From contig NZ_JAALJI010000040.1 of the NCBI RefSeq assembly GCF_011064595.1, positions 1 through 37,720 of the forward strand: 37,720 nucleotides of DNA, in the 5' to 3' direction. Positions 1-8,054 of the stretch are shown one piece after another (the stretch's first letter is position 1; every line of letters starts with the position of its first letter). The notes beneath the pieces are model-generated. The model was not told where the DNA came from. It worked only from the letters and a program-made list of their open reading frames with translations, and searched no databases. The DNA is from Paludisphaera soli. Its GTDB lineage: Bacteria; Planctomycetota; Planctomycetia; Isosphaerales; Isosphaeraceae. The position numbers and the translations under genes were made by a program.

Positions 1-1
1 G

Positions 2-133
2 AAGGCCCTCTTTGGCGATGGGGTTTCCAGTCGAACGTCGAGGCGTCAGGCGACGGTGCCGGGCATCCGCTGCCGGGCGATGAACATCATTGCGCATCAG
101 GGGATGCCGCAGGGCAAGCGGATGGCGGCGTGA
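2..133 (+). pseudogene. 3' end of an unidentified reading frame, possibly a transposase tail
   Basis: An open frame enters from the left edge and stops at TGA 131-133. It gives 43 residues ending in RCRAMNIIAHQGMPQGKRMAA-like sequence (basic, Arg/Lys-rich). The pattern recalls C-terminal tails of some DDE transposases, but there is no diagnostic motif and the start lies outside the window. It could equally be non-coding. It converges on dnaK, which ends at 213 on the other strand. Confidence 0.2.
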
Positions 134-212
134 CTACCGGGTGCGACCGGGCGGGATCCGTCGATTCGGTCACCTGCCTCCTTCATGCAACTATGCCACG
201 CCAGTACGAGGT

Positions 213-2138
213 CTACTGCTTCTCCTCGAATTCGACGTCGATGACCTCATCCTCCTTGCCCCCGCGCGGACCCCCGTCCGACGAGGCCGAAGGGCCGTTC
301 GCCCCCGCCCGGCTCCCGGCCGCGGCCGCGCCCGCCCCGGCGTAGAGGTGCTCGGACATCGCCTGGCTGGCGTGCTGGAGCTCGTCGAGGGCCCGTTGGA
401 TCGCAGCCGGGTCGTCCCCCTCTTTCGCCTGGTTGACCTTGGCGATGGCGCCGCGGACGGCCGCCATGTCGGCTTCCGACAGCCGGCCCTGGTTCTCCCC
501 CAGCAACTTTTCAAGCTGGTAGACGCGCTGCTCAGCGGCGTTGCGGAACTCGGCCAGGTCGCGGCGGCGCTTGTCATCGGCGGAGTGCGCCTGGGCGTCC
601 CGCTGCATCCGCTTGATCTCGTCGTTGCTAAGGCCGCCGGACGACTCGATCTTGATCGTCTGCGCCTTGCCGGTCCCCTTGTCCTTGGCCGTGACGTTGA
701 GGATGCCGTTGGCGTCGACGTTGAACGACACCTCGATCTGGGGCACGCCCGTCGGCGCCGGCGGGATGCCGTCCAGGTTGAACTCGCCGAGCAGGCGGTT
801 GTCGCCGGCCATCGACCGCTCCCCCTGGTAGACCTTGATCGTCACGGCCGACTGGTCGTCCTCCGCCGTGGTGAAGGTCTCCTTCTTCTCGGTGGGGATG
901 GTGGTGTTGCGCTCGACGAGTTTGGTGAAGACGCCGCCCTTGGTCTCCAGGCCCAGCGACAGCGGCGTGACGTCCAGCAAGACGACCCCCTGGACGTCGC
1001 CGGCCAGGACCGCCCCCTGGATGGCGGCGCCAATAGCCACGACCTCGTCGGGGTTGACCCCCTTGTGCGGCTCCTTGCCGAAGATGTCCTGGACGATCTG
1101 GTGCACCCGCGGCATCCGCGTCGATCCGCCGACGAGCACTACCTCGTCGATGTCCGAGGCCTTCAGGTTGGCGTCCTCAAACGCCTTCATCACCGGCCCG
1201 CTCAGCCGCTCGAAGAGGCTGTCGGTCAGCTTCTCGAACTGGGCGCGGGTGATGGTCATCGTCAGGTGCTTCGGGCCCGAGGCGTCGGCCGTGATGAACG
1301 GCAGGTTGATGTCGGCCTGGGCCTGGAACGACAGGTCCTTCTTCGCCTTCTCGGCGGCCTCCTTGAGTCGCTGGAGGGCCATCGCGTCCTTGCGGAGGTC
1401 GATGGACTGTTCCTTCTTGAACTCGTCGGCGATGTGGTTGATGAGGGCCTCGTCCCAGTCGTCGCCGCCCAGGTGGGTGTCGCCGTTGGTCGAGAGCACC
1501 TGGAAGACGCCGTCGCCGACGTCGAGGATCGAGATGTCGAACGTGCCGCCGCCGAGGTCGAAGACCGCGATCTTCTCGTCCTTCTTCTTGTCGAGCCCGT
1601 AGGCCAGGGCCGCCGCCGTCGGCTCGTTGATGATCCGGGCGACCTCCAGGCCGGCGATCTGGCCGGCGTCCTTGGTGGCCTGGCGTTGGGAATCGTTGAA
1701 GTAGGCCGGCACGGTGATGACAGCCTTGCGGACCTTGTGCCCGAGGTAGCTCTCGGCCGCTTCCTTCAGCTTGCGGAGGATCAGCGCCGAGACCTCCGGC
1801 GGCGTGTACTCTTTGCCGTTGACCCGGACCTTGACGAAGTCGTCGGGCCCCCCGATGACCTCGTAGGGGACCATCTTCTCCTCACCCCGGACCTCGCTGT
1901 GGCGGCGGCCCATGAAGCGCTTGATCGAATAGACCGTCCCCGTGGGGTTGGTCACCGCCTGCCGCTTGGCCGGCTCGCCGACGAGGGTCTCCCCCCTACC
2001 GGTGAAGGCCACGACCGACGGCGTGATGCGGCTCCCCTCCTGGTTGGGGATGACCGTCACCTCCCCGGCCTCCATGACCGCGACCGCACTGTTGGTGGTG
2101 CCCAGGTCGACGCCGATGATCTTCTCACCCTCTGCCAC
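213..2138 (-). CDS. dnaK: Chaperone protein DnaK (Hsp70)
   Basis: Cytoplasmic ATP-dependent chaperone that binds unfolded polypeptides with DnaJ and GrpE help. The product is 641 residues, the normal DnaK length (E. coli 638). The nucleotide-binding domain starts with [10 protein letters not shown] (residues 8-17). It continues with the [17 protein letters not shown] and [11 protein letters not shown] stretches, phosphate-2 loop FDLGGGTFD near 195, and [11 protein letters not shown] near 335. The interdomain linker [14 protein letters not shown] is near 385. A helical lid follows, then a Gly/Ala-rich tail ending [11 protein letters not shown], the acidic EEVD-like end typical of bacterial DnaK. 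The start is GTG at 2138, six bases after GGAGG; a longer in-frame start at 2171 lacks a ribosome site. No grpE or dnaJ is nearby, so this may be a second, stress-associated copy. Identification is certain; the copy status is inference. Confidence 0.97.
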   Translation of the reverse strand: MAEGEKIIGVDLGTTNSAVAVMEAGEVTVIPNQEGSRITPSVVAFTGRGETLVGEPAKRQAVTNPTGTVYSIKRFMGRRHSEVRGEEKMVPYEVIGGPDDFVKVRVNGKEYTPPEVSALILRKLKEAAESYLGHKVRKAVITVPAYFNDSQRQATKDAGQIAGLEVARIINEPTAAALAYGLDKKKDEKIAVFDLGGGTFDISILDVGDGVFQVLSTNGDTHLGGDDWDEALINHIADEFKKEQSIDLRKDAMALQRLKEAAEKAKKDLSFQAQADINLPFITADASGPKHLTMTITRAQFEKLTDSLFERLSGPVMKAFEDANLKASDIDEVVLVGGSTRMPRVHQIVQDIFGKEPHKGVNPDEVVAIGAAIQGAVLAGDVQGVVLLDVTPLSLGLETKGGVFTKLVERNTTIPTEKKETFTTAEDDQSAVTIKVYQGERSMAGDNRLLGEFNLDGIPPAPTGVPQIEVSFNVDANGILNVTAKDKGTGKAQTIKIESSGGLSNDEIKRMQRDAQAHSADDKRRRDLAEFRNAAEQRVYQLEKLLGENQGRLSEADMAAVRGAIAKVNQAKEGDDPAAIQRALDELQHASQAMSEHLYAGAGAAAAGSRAGANGPSASSDGGPRGGKEDEVIDVEFEEKQ

Positions 2139-2224
2139 GATGAACCTCCTTCCGGGTCCTATGCCCGTCACCCGGGCCTGACGACGAGATCTTCAAGATG
2201 ATCCTGCCGCGGCACCGAGACGAC

Positions 2225-2242
2225 AGGGCTTAACACAGCCCT
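2225..2242 (-). terminator. GC-rich hairpin between the HdeD-like gene and dnaK
   Basis: Perfect inverted repeat agggct / agccct with a 6-base loop, 16 bases past the stop of the HdeD-like gene and 87 bases before the dnaK start. There is no T tract, so termination or attenuation is only a guess. Confidence 0.35.
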
Positions 2243-2257
2243 CGTGTTCCAGGAGCC

Positions 2258-2896
2258 TCACGCCTCTCCGTCTCGGGTCACTCGGTGATGCCGATCTCGT
2301 TCGGCATTCCTCGCCCCACGACCCACCGCCTCGCCCGAGAGAGGTACGACCCCGAGCGACCCCCGATGCAGCCGGCTCCGCAGGCGGAACCCGAGAACGA
2401 TCAGCAAGACGCCGGCGGCGACAGCGTAGGTCCCGATCAGCCAAACGACGGCCAGCGCCCCGGCGGCGGGATCGACCAGAAGAATCACGCCGAAGGCGAT
2501 CGACAGGAGCCCGCTGACGACGAGCAGCCATTCGCCGCGGATTTCCTTGCGAAGCCGGATGGCCGCGATGACCTGGAAGAACCCCGTGACGATCGCCCAG
2601 GCCGCGATCACGCACAGCAGCGCGAGCGCCGTGATCCCGGGCCACAAGAAGGTCACGAATCCCGCCGCGATGCCGACGAAGCCCTCCAGCAACATGGCCC
2701 ACCAGGGCATGCCCTCGGTGCGGCCGGACAGAACGGCGACGAGGGCGAGGACGCCGTCCACCAAGCTGTAGGTGCCAAAGAGGACTACCAGGGCCCCTAG
2801 CGTGATCCCCGGCCAGGCGAAGGCCAGGACCCCGAAGAGCACGGCGAACAGCCCCCGCAATGCCAGGGCCCACCAGTTGCGAGCCAGCGTGTCCAC
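2258..2896 (-). CDS. HdeD family (DUF308) integral membrane protein
   Basis: 212-residue hydrophobic protein. The family is named after E. coli HdeD, an inner-membrane protein linked to acid resistance; no enzymatic activity is known. About six membrane segments are visible as Leu/Ala/Val/Gly blocks, beginning LARNWWALALRGLFAVLFG. The repeats ALRGLFAVLFGVLAFAWPG and MLLEGFVGIAAGFVTFLWPG give the duplicated R/EG...FLWPGIT pattern of DUF308. The C-terminus is a short basic cytoplasmic tail. GTG at 2896 is preferred because GAGGAGG lies 6 bases upstream; an ATG at 2902 abuts that site with no spacing. It lies upstream of dnaK in the same orientation and downstream of the yfdX gene. HdeD beside YfdX is also seen in the enterobacterial heat-resistance locus. 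Confidence 0.85.
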   Translation of the reverse strand: MDTLARNWWALALRGLFAVLFGVLAFAWPGITLGALVVLFGTYSLVDGVLALVAVLSGRTEGMPWWAMLLEGFVGIAAGFVTFLWPGITALALLCVIAAWAIVTGFFQVIAAIRLRKEIRGEWLLVVSGLLSIAFGVILLVDPAAGALAVVWLIGTYAVAAGVLLIVLGFRLRSRLHRGSLGVVPLSGEAVGRGARNAERDRHHRVTRDGEA

Positions 2897-3039
2897 GATC
2901 ATCCTCCTCTCTAGCAACCGGGGTTCGGGCGCCCGGAGAGACCGCCCTCGCCACGATCGCCCGCGGCACGGAGTGGTTTCGGTCCACCGCGACGCCTTCG
3001 GCCGCGTCCCCCGGAGACTCGGTTTCGATTCAAGGAATT

Positions 3040-3073
3040 GATCGCGTCAGTGGAGCCACTCATTGACGCGATC
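3040..3073 (-). terminator. Hairpin overlapping the yfdX stop codon
   Basis: Perfect 10-bp arms gatcgcgtca (3040-3049) and tgacgcgatc (3064-3073), with an inner gtgg/ccac stem. The structure contains the last codons and the stop of the YfdX gene (ends 3047). No clear T tract follows on the minus strand, so it may act as a terminator or as a 3'-end stabiliser. Confidence 0.5.
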
Positions 3074-4054
3074 CCACCACCGAGTGATCAGGTTTCCCTG
3101 GCTGTGCCGCTCGTCTCGGCTGGCTACGCGGTTCCCCTCCTGGCGGAGTTGGGCTTCCAGCCGCTCGACCTCGTCCAGCATCTGCTGCACCGCCTGGCGT
3201 TGCCCCTCGGGCAGCACGTCGCGGTAAGTCTCCAGCCGCCGCTTGGCGGCCAGCAAATTGGCCTGGGCCTGGGCAGCATTGTTCTCCTCGAGCGACCGCC
3301 GTGCCAGCCAAAGGGCGTCGCGGGCGGCGATCAGCGGCGAGTCGTCCTTGCTGTAGCGGAGGGAGAGTCCGCGGATCAAGGCCGCCCCGAGGGCTTTCGA
3401 GGCATCCTCTGACTTGCCTTGCTCCAGGGCCTTGGCCGCCCTGGACAGCCCCCCATCGATCGCGCCGATGTCGGCGATGACCTCCGTGGAGATTACCTCC
3501 GACTCGACCACCTGGAGTCCCGCGACCTCCATCGCGTTCCGCCGGGCGGCCAGGATCGGGGCCAGCGTCTGGGCGTGCATGATCCCCTCGTAGAGGGGGA
3601 TGCGATCGGGCTGGGCCTCGCGCTCGTCCTGGTAAACCACCTTGCCGTCGGGCGAGGTCGTCTTGATGTGGAACGCCGTCCTGGGCAAGAGGGCGCGGAT
3701 GGCCCGGATCGCCTCGCGTCCCTTGTTCACCTGGTCGCGGGCCCGCTCGCTGTCGTCGGCGTCGATCGCGTCGACTGCCTCCTTGATGTGCTGGAAGACC
3801 TCGGCCACCAGGAGCGAGGCCTGTCGCAGGTGCTCCGCGGTCAGCTTCCCCTCGGTCTTGGTCGACGTCTCGGTGCGGAAGCCGCCCTCCTCGCCGAAGG
3901 ACCGGACGACGGGCTCGGACCGTTCCTGGGACTTGTCGGCGTCGGCCGACTTCGAAGGATCCTGCTCTCCCCGCACGGCGCCGGTCGTGACCGTCAGGGC
4001 GATCAGGCCCGCGGCCAAGGATCGCCAGGTCGTCATCCGATGAACGTAACTCAT
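3047..4054 (-). CDS. YfdX family protein, exported
   Basis: 335 residues. YfdX proteins are small periplasmic, helix-rich stress proteins of uncertain function. They are reported near acid-resistance genes in enterobacteria and in the heat-resistance locus. A signal peptide is visible: basic MTTWR then the hydrophobic run SLAAGLIALTVTTGA before RGEQ. The YfdX domain covers roughly residues 60-270, starting LRQASLLVAEVFQHIKEAVDAI and including IPLYEG, EVISTEVIADIGAI and DASKALGAAL. The remaining C-terminal third is a second helical, coiled-coil-like stretch (ARDALWLARRSLEENNA, QQMLDEVERLEAQLRQ). The start ATG at 4054 is preceded by AGGAG at suitable spacing. The protein is longer than the roughly 210-residue enterobacterial YfdX because of this added C-terminal helix region. 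Confidence 0.85.
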   Translation of the reverse strand: MSYVHRMTTWRSLAAGLIALTVTTGAVRGEQDPSKSADADKSQERSEPVVRSFGEEGGFRTETSTKTEGKLTAEHLRQASLLVAEVFQHIKEAVDAIDADDSERARDQVNKGREAIRAIRALLPRTAFHIKTTSPDGKVVYQDEREAQPDRIPLYEGIMHAQTLAPILAARRNAMEVAGLQVVESEVISTEVIADIGAIDGGLSRAAKALEQGKSEDASKALGAALIRGLSLRYSKDDSPLIAARDALWLARRSLEENNAAQAQANLLAAKRRLETYRDVLPEGQRQAVQQMLDEVERLEAQLRQEGNRVASRDERHSQGNLITRWWDRVNEWLH

Positions 4055-4278
4055 GCTCAATGCTCCTGGAGTTCTTGCGTGTGGAAATTCTCGTACCTTT
4101 GGCAGGCCTCGGATGCTGCAGTCGCCGCGGTGGCGTGGGTCGGGTCCGTGTTCAACGTCGTCGAAACCCCTCCCGAACGCTCGAGGATCCCCAATCGGGG
4201 CGCCCCGCGAGGGAAACTGCTCGGCGAGGTGGAAGGCCTGGGGCCGGCCAGGGACGTGTCGCCGGCCGCGCCTCGGCG

Positions 4279-4299
4279 CACCGTCACGGCGCGACGGTG
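4279..4299 (-). terminator. Hairpin overlapping the BON gene stop codon
   Basis: Perfect 7-bp arms caccgtc (4279-4285) and gacggtg (4293-4299) around a 7-base loop. The structure spans the last codons and stop of the BON gene (ends 4284). It repeats the arrangement at the yfdX 3' end. No T tract follows. Confidence 0.4.
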
Positions 4300-4949
4300 A
4301 TGTGGTTCTCGACATTGGTGACGCCCGGGGCCGACCAGGCCTCCCGCTCGGCCTCCTCGCGCTCAGCCCACGAGCGCACGGTGCCGCGCAAGGTCACCTT
4401 GCCGCCGGACACCTCGACGGTGATCCGTTGGGCGTCCATCGCGGCGCTGCGCTCCAGCGCCTTCTCGATCTTCGCCTTCAACTCGCTCGGCGAGACGCTC
4501 GGCTCGACCGTGATCAGGTTGCTCACCCCCGTCACGCCGGCCAGGTAGCGGACGGCGTTCTCGGCGGCCGTCTTCTGATACTGCCACTCGACTTCGCCCT
4601 CGAGCTTGACCCAACCGTTGCTGACGGTGATCTTGATCTTGTCGTGCGGCACGGAGAGGTTGGCCTTCAGGGCTTGGACCGCCGCCGCGGCGACGTCCTC
4701 ATCGGTGCGCCGACTGCTGCCAGGCAGCTTGACGTCGAGCTCGTTGGCGACGGCCTTGACGCCGTAGACGCGCTTGGCCGCCTGCTCCGCGGCGTACTTC
4801 TCGGCGTACGAAGGAACGTGGCCGGAGAGGGTGACGACGCCGCTTTTGACCGAGACGCCGATATGGGCCGCATCCACGCTCGGCTCCCAACCCAGCTCGT
4901 CCAGGACCTCGCGCTGCAGATCCCTGTCCGTCATCAAGGCCGTGCTCAT
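4284..4949 (-). CDS. Triple BON-domain protein (OsmY-like)
   Basis: 221 residues made of three BON domains, at about 6-73, 82-148 and 153-221. Each carries the VTV..G.V.L.G.V pattern: [40 protein letters not shown] and [20 protein letters not shown]. Each then has a helix and a V..V.N.I/L.V strand. BON domains bind phospholipid or proteins; OsmY, the best-known family, is an osmotic-stress periplasmic chaperone. No signal peptide is visible, so export is doubtful. ATG at 4949 follows AAAGGAG. Upstream there is a sigma-54-like element at 5027-5042 and a paired near-palindrome at 5167-5207, so the gene is proposed to belong to the regulon of the NtrC-type regulator at 16640. Confidence 0.9.
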   Translation of the reverse strand: MSTALMTDRDLQREVLDELGWEPSVDAAHIGVSVKSGVVTLSGHVPSYAEKYAAEQAAKRVYGVKAVANELDVKLPGSSRRTDEDVAAAAVQALKANLSVPHDKIKITVSNGWVKLEGEVEWQYQKTAAENAVRYLAGVTGVSNLITVEPSVSPSELKAKIEKALERSAAMDAQRITVEVSGGKVTLRGTVRSWAEREEAEREAWSAPGVTNVENHITVAP

Positions 4950-5026
4950 GGGTTGCTCCTTTGTCTCCGGGTGCCGGTCCGCTTGGCCCTGCCTCATCAG
5001 GGGGGCTGCCGACCGATACGTCCTAT

Positions 5027-5042
5027 TGCAATGGGTAGACCA
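5027..5042 (-). promoter_or_regulatory. Putative sigma-54 -24/-12 promoter of the BON gene
   Basis: Minus-strand TGGTCTACCCATTGCA has GG and GC exactly 10 bases apart, a TGG -24 core and a good TTGCA -12 box. The CAC part of the -24 box is not conserved. A transcript starting about 12 bases downstream would have a leader of about 65 bases before the ATG at 4949. The paired enhancer-like repeats lie 143 and 173 bp upstream, which raises confidence. Confidence 0.5.
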
Positions 5043-5166
5043 TATCGACATTTACCGGTGGGCGTGTTGATCGCCGCGGTGCAATGCCTCACTTGGAATC
5101 GACTTGGGGATTGAGTTGCCGCCGCTGCGACGGCTCGCACGCTCGCCGGGGCCGCCGATTGACCAG

Positions 5167-5207
5167 GACAGTCTGTCGCCGTGTCCTGGAGGGGGTGACG
5201 ACTTGTC
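5167..5207. promoter_or_regulatory. Paired GACA-N3-TGTC-like enhancer sites upstream of the BON gene
   Basis: Site 1 GACAGTCTGTC (5167-5177) and site 2 GACGACTTGTC (5197-5207) have centres 30 bp apart. They lie 143 and 173 bp upstream of the -12 GC of the BON promoter. The same pair at nearly the same spacing and distance occurs upstream of three other genes here, which suggests binding sites for a sigma-54 activator. The 8-bp arms ccaggaca/tgtcctgg also flank site 1. Confidence 0.6.
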
Positions 5208-5246
5208 GCATTCCCTCCCGGGGCGGACCAGGGAGACGTGCTCGGG

Positions 5247-6047
5247 TCACCGAGGCGATTGGCCTCCGGTCTCAACCCGCAGGAGGGCCTCATCGGAGCG
5301 CGACTGCTCCAGGCAGCGCTGCTCGTGGTCGGCCATGGCCTGGCGATGCGCCTGCGAGCCATGCTCACCGCTCCGGCGAGCGTCCAGATCCCGGAGCCGC
5401 TCGTCGAGCCCGTAGAGCACGAGCCGGTCGCCCGCCCGGATCGCCGTCTCGCCGCGCGGGACGCCGAGGTACCTTCCATCGGCGCGGTGAATGCCCAGCA
5501 CCGTGACCCCCTCTTCGAACAGCTTCAGCTCCTCGAGCCGCCTGCCTTCTATCCAGTCTCCGGGCTCGACGAGGATCGTCCGGACGCGATATCCACCGGC
5601 CAACTCCAGCAGCTCTACGAAGTCGTAGGCCTCGAGGTCGGTCCAGCGGCTCAAGGCCCAACGCATCGCTTGGAGCATGCGGCGTTCGACCCATTTACTC
5701 CTGGCAACCAGCACGAGGGCGGCTAAGCCGGTAAGGAGCCAACCCGCACGCCACAGGCCCTCGGCCCGCGTCGTGACGCCGACGAACGAGAGGATCAGCG
5801 TGGAGGCGCCGGAGACCGCCCCCACGTTGCCGACGATCATCATCAGGGTCAGGATTCGCCGCCGCACCGGGTGGTTGACGAGATGCTCCGACTCCGACGT
5901 CGTGAAACCGACGCCGAGGTACGCCGAGAGGATCTGAAGGCGTGCCAATTGATGGGAGACGCCCGTCAACATCAGGGCCGCGACGGCCAGTCGCGTGACG
6001 AGCAGGGAGAGAGTCACCACGGTGAGAAGTGAGAAGACCGCGTTCAT
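5247..6047 (-). CDS. Membrane protein with C-terminal RCK_C (TrkA-C) domain
   Basis: 266 residues. Three hydrophobic segments are visible: SLLTVVTLSLLVTRLAVAALML (about 6-28), LTLMMIVGNVGAVSGASTLIL (about 67-88) and WLLTGLAALVLVARS (about 103-117). An RCK_C/TrkA-C domain follows at about 143-225 (VRTILVEPGDWIEGRRLEEL, VTVLGIHRADGRYLGVP, AIRAGDRLVLYG). RCK_C domains sense ligands and gate potassium channels or transporters. No selectivity filter (TVGYG) or Rossmann RCK_N domain is present, so this is not a complete channel; it may be a regulatory subunit of unknown partner. The ATG at 6047 has only a distant GGAGG, so the start is moderately sure. It sits between the luciferase-type and BON genes on the same strand. 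Confidence 0.75.
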   Translation of the reverse strand: MNAVFSLLTVVTLSLLVTRLAVAALMLTGVSHQLARLQILSAYLGVGFTTSESEHLVNHPVRRRILTLMMIVGNVGAVSGASTLILSFVGVTTRAEGLWRAGWLLTGLAALVLVARSKWVERRMLQAMRWALSRWTDLEAYDFVELLELAGGYRVRTILVEPGDWIEGRRLEELKLFEEGVTVLGIHRADGRYLGVPRGETAIRAGDRLVLYGLDERLRDLDARRSGEHGSQAHRQAMADHEQRCLEQSRSDEALLRVETGGQSPR

Positions 6048-6255
6048 GGCGACGCCAGAGGCCCTCCGATGGTTGGCCGTTCGCCCTAGTGCCCCAGGAC
6101 GTCATGGTCGCCCGGGATAGGAAGTCGCACGGCCCCGGCTCGGGCACGGTGCGTCCCTCGGGCCGTCGGTGTTCCAGGCCGTCGCAATCGACGGCGGCCC
6201 TGGCGCAAATCGAAGCCCCCACCGCGTCGGTCCCATCGATCGTCGCGGCACTCGC

Positions 6256-7257
6256 TCAGCCCGCGGGCGGTGCGGCCAGGGCGGCGGGCGCTTCCGCCTT
6301 GAGACGCGGCAGGATCTCCCGCCCCACCTCTTCGAGGACCTCGGCCGCGTCGCGCCTGGCATACTTGAAATTGAGGACGACGTGGTGCACCCCGGCCGCG
6401 CGGAGCCCGTTGAGGAAGCGGACGACGAGGTTGCGGCCGCCGCGGAAGCCGAGGTGGATCGACTCCGGCGGACCGTCCGGATCGACGGTCAGGTCGATAT
6501 ACAGGGACTGGACGAATGGCTTGAACACGCCCGGCGACGCGGCCGAGACGGCGGAACTCCAACTCGCGGCGAGTCGCTCCTGTTGATCAAGGGGGCGAGG
6601 GTAGGTGATCCAGCCATCTGCATGCTCGGCGATCCACTCCAGGCTCTGGCGGCTGGAGCCGGTGACGAGGATCGGCAGCCGACCGGTCGGTTTGGGCACG
6701 AGGTCGGCCGTCCCGGACAGCACCCCGTAGGCCGACCGGACCGTCGGGAACTCCTCGGAGAGCACCACGCGGAGCACGCGGAAGTTGTCCCGGAAGAGCG
6801 CATCACGCCGCTCGTAGTCGACGCCGAACGCCGGGAACTCGACCGGCCGGTCGCCGGAGGCGACGCCGAGCACTAGTCGGCCGCCGGTAAGTCGGTCGAC
6901 CGAGGCCGCGGCCTTGGCGGTGTGCAGCGGGTGGCGCAAGGGGAGGACGATCGAGCCGGTCGCCAGCGCGATCGTGCTCGTCCGAGCAGCGATCCAACCG
7001 AGGTAGACCCAGGGGTCGTAGACCTGGCCGACGTCGCCGAAGCTCGGGTCGCGCAGCGGCACGTCGCGCACCCAGAGGGCGGCGAAGCCCAGTTCCTCGG
7101 CCCGCACCGCCAGCCGCTCCTGGTGGCGCATCGTCGGCCGGTCGCCCTGGAACGACTCGATCGGGAAGAAGACGCCCAGCGTCAGCCGGCCTGGCGCGAA
7201 CATCCTCCGGAAGCTCGTCGATTCGTCCTCGCCGGCCGCGGAATTCCCGTTCGCCAT
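6256..7257 (-). CDS. Luciferase-type (LLM class) oxidoreductase, BA3436-like
   Basis: 333 residues of the bacterial-luciferase TIM-barrel fold; such enzymes use reduced FMN or F420 on small carbonyl, amine or sulfur compounds. The N-terminus FAPGRLTLGVFFPIESF, then LAVRAEELGFAALWVRDVPL, DPSFGDVGQVYDPWVYLG and LTGGRLVLGVASGDRPVEF, match the subgroup known as luciferase-type oxidoreductase, BA3436 family. The substrate is unknown. ATG at 7257 follows GAGGAGG with four bases between; in-frame extension upstream looks non-coding. The gene diverges from formaldehyde dehydrogenase across 797 bp. Both genes have a sigma-54-like promoter and an enhancer-like repeat pair in that spacer, so the two may be induced together by carbonyl stress (inference). 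Confidence 0.88.
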   Translation of the reverse strand: MANGNSAAGEDESTSFRRMFAPGRLTLGVFFPIESFQGDRPTMRHQERLAVRAEELGFAALWVRDVPLRDPSFGDVGQVYDPWVYLGWIAARTSTIALATGSIVLPLRHPLHTAKAAASVDRLTGGRLVLGVASGDRPVEFPAFGVDYERRDALFRDNFRVLRVVLSEEFPTVRSAYGVLSGTADLVPKPTGRLPILVTGSSRQSLEWIAEHADGWITYPRPLDQQERLAASWSSAVSAASPGVFKPFVQSLYIDLTVDPDGPPESIHLGFRGGRNLVVRFLNGLRAAGVHHVVLNFKYARRDAAEVLEEVGREILPRLKAEAPAALAAPPAG

Positions 7258-7357
7258 GCGACCTCCTCTGCGTCCGAAACCTCGGGGGAATTCGATCGAC
7301 GCACGCCTTCCCGATTTCGGGACCCCTTGACTCGTGGCCGACGAATAGGCCTGCCAT

Positions 7358-7373
7358 CGCAACGTTGGCGCCG
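7358..7373 (-). promoter_or_regulatory. Putative sigma-54 promoter of the luciferase-type gene
   Basis: Minus-strand CGGCGCCAACGTTGCG shows GG-N10-GC with GGC in the -24 box and TTGC in the -12 box. Predicted transcription start is near 7347, leaving a leader of about 90 bases before the ATG at 7257. The repeat pair at 7507-7547 is centred 152 and 182 bp upstream. Confidence 0.5.
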
Positions 7374-7506
7374 GGTCGACTCCGCCTGAGAGGAGTTCGA
7401 GTCGATCGACTTCATCACGTTTCTGCGCAAGATGTTGGGGATTCGACGCCGAGAGGCTGCGGGGGTCGTTGTCACTGGCATTTCCCATTCCCGGCCGCTT
7501 CCATGT

Positions 7507-7547
7507 GACATTTTGTCGGGATCGAACCGGATGACTGACATTTCGTC
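7507..7547. promoter_or_regulatory. Paired GACA-N3-TGTC-like enhancer sites upstream of the luciferase-type gene
   Basis: GACATTTTGTC (7507-7517) and GACATTTCGTC (7537-7547) have centres 30 bp apart, 152 and 182 bp upstream of the -12 GC of the luciferase-type gene. They are about 450-480 bp from the formaldehyde dehydrogenase promoter on the other side, which has its own pair closer by. Confidence 0.6.
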
Positions 7548-7816
7548 ACAACGGGCGAGAGTAGCCGCCATGGGCCAATGGCGCAAGGAGCGGTTTCGAC
7601 TTGCGGCGGGACTGCTTCGATCGTCGTAAATTCTGGTCGTGGCTTGGAACAGTTGCTTATTGTGCGGGGGGATCGGCAAAGCAATGCCAAACGCTTACCC
7701 ATCGTGATCCTCGATCCATCGCCCCCGCCGACGTAGTGCCCCTGGATCACGTACGATTTCGCGCGCTTCCGCTGCCAGACGCTCGATCGCACCATTTCAG
7801 CCGACGCGGCGACGCA

Positions 7817-7858
7817 GACCTCTCGGTCCAGCCGCACGGCGAGCGCGGACACATTGTC
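7817..7858. promoter_or_regulatory. Paired enhancer sites upstream of formaldehyde dehydrogenase
   Basis: The nearer site GACACATTGTC (7848-7858) sits in a longer palindrome, CGGACA-CAT-TGTCCG (7846-7860). The farther site is GACC-TCTC-GGTC (7817-7828), a weaker match but a perfect inverted repeat. Centres are about 30 bp apart, 141 and 171 bp upstream of the -12 GC at 7994. Confidence 0.55.
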
Positions 7859-7980
7859 CGAACCGGACGGCGGAGATCAGCCACCGAGGTCGAGTGGCGG
7901 CAATCGTCGTCGAAGCCCGCGAGGTGCACGTCTAGTCGTCACCACGGCTTGTGATCACCGGTCTAACCGGCCCTGGGCAT

Positions 7981-7996
7981 CGGCACGGACGTTGCT
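7981..7996 (+). promoter_or_regulatory. Putative sigma-54 -24/-12 promoter of formaldehyde dehydrogenase
   Basis: CGGCACGGACGTTGCT differs from the sigma-54 consensus TGGCACG-N4-TTGCW only in the first base, with GG-N10-GC spacing. It is the best such match in the window. Predicted start near 8007 gives a leader of about 50 bases to the ATG at 8055. A short inverted repeat ccggt-cta-accgg (7958-7970) lies just upstream. Confidence 0.65.
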
Positions 7997-8054
7997 TTCG
8001 GCGTTCGCCCAAAGGCTCTCCATTCGGTCGTTCGACATTCGAGGAGGATCAGGC

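Noticed and set aside
90-2201. 703-residue open frame on the plus strand opposite dnaK
   Set aside because: Exact antisense shadow of a certain gene; its composition (Arg, Leu, Val, Asp rich, repetitive) is typical of GC-rich antisense frames.
6205-6220. GG-N10-GC with TTTGC upstream of the RCK_C membrane protein gene
   Set aside because: The -24 box lacks CAC and no GACA-N3-TGTC pair exists 140-190 bp upstream.
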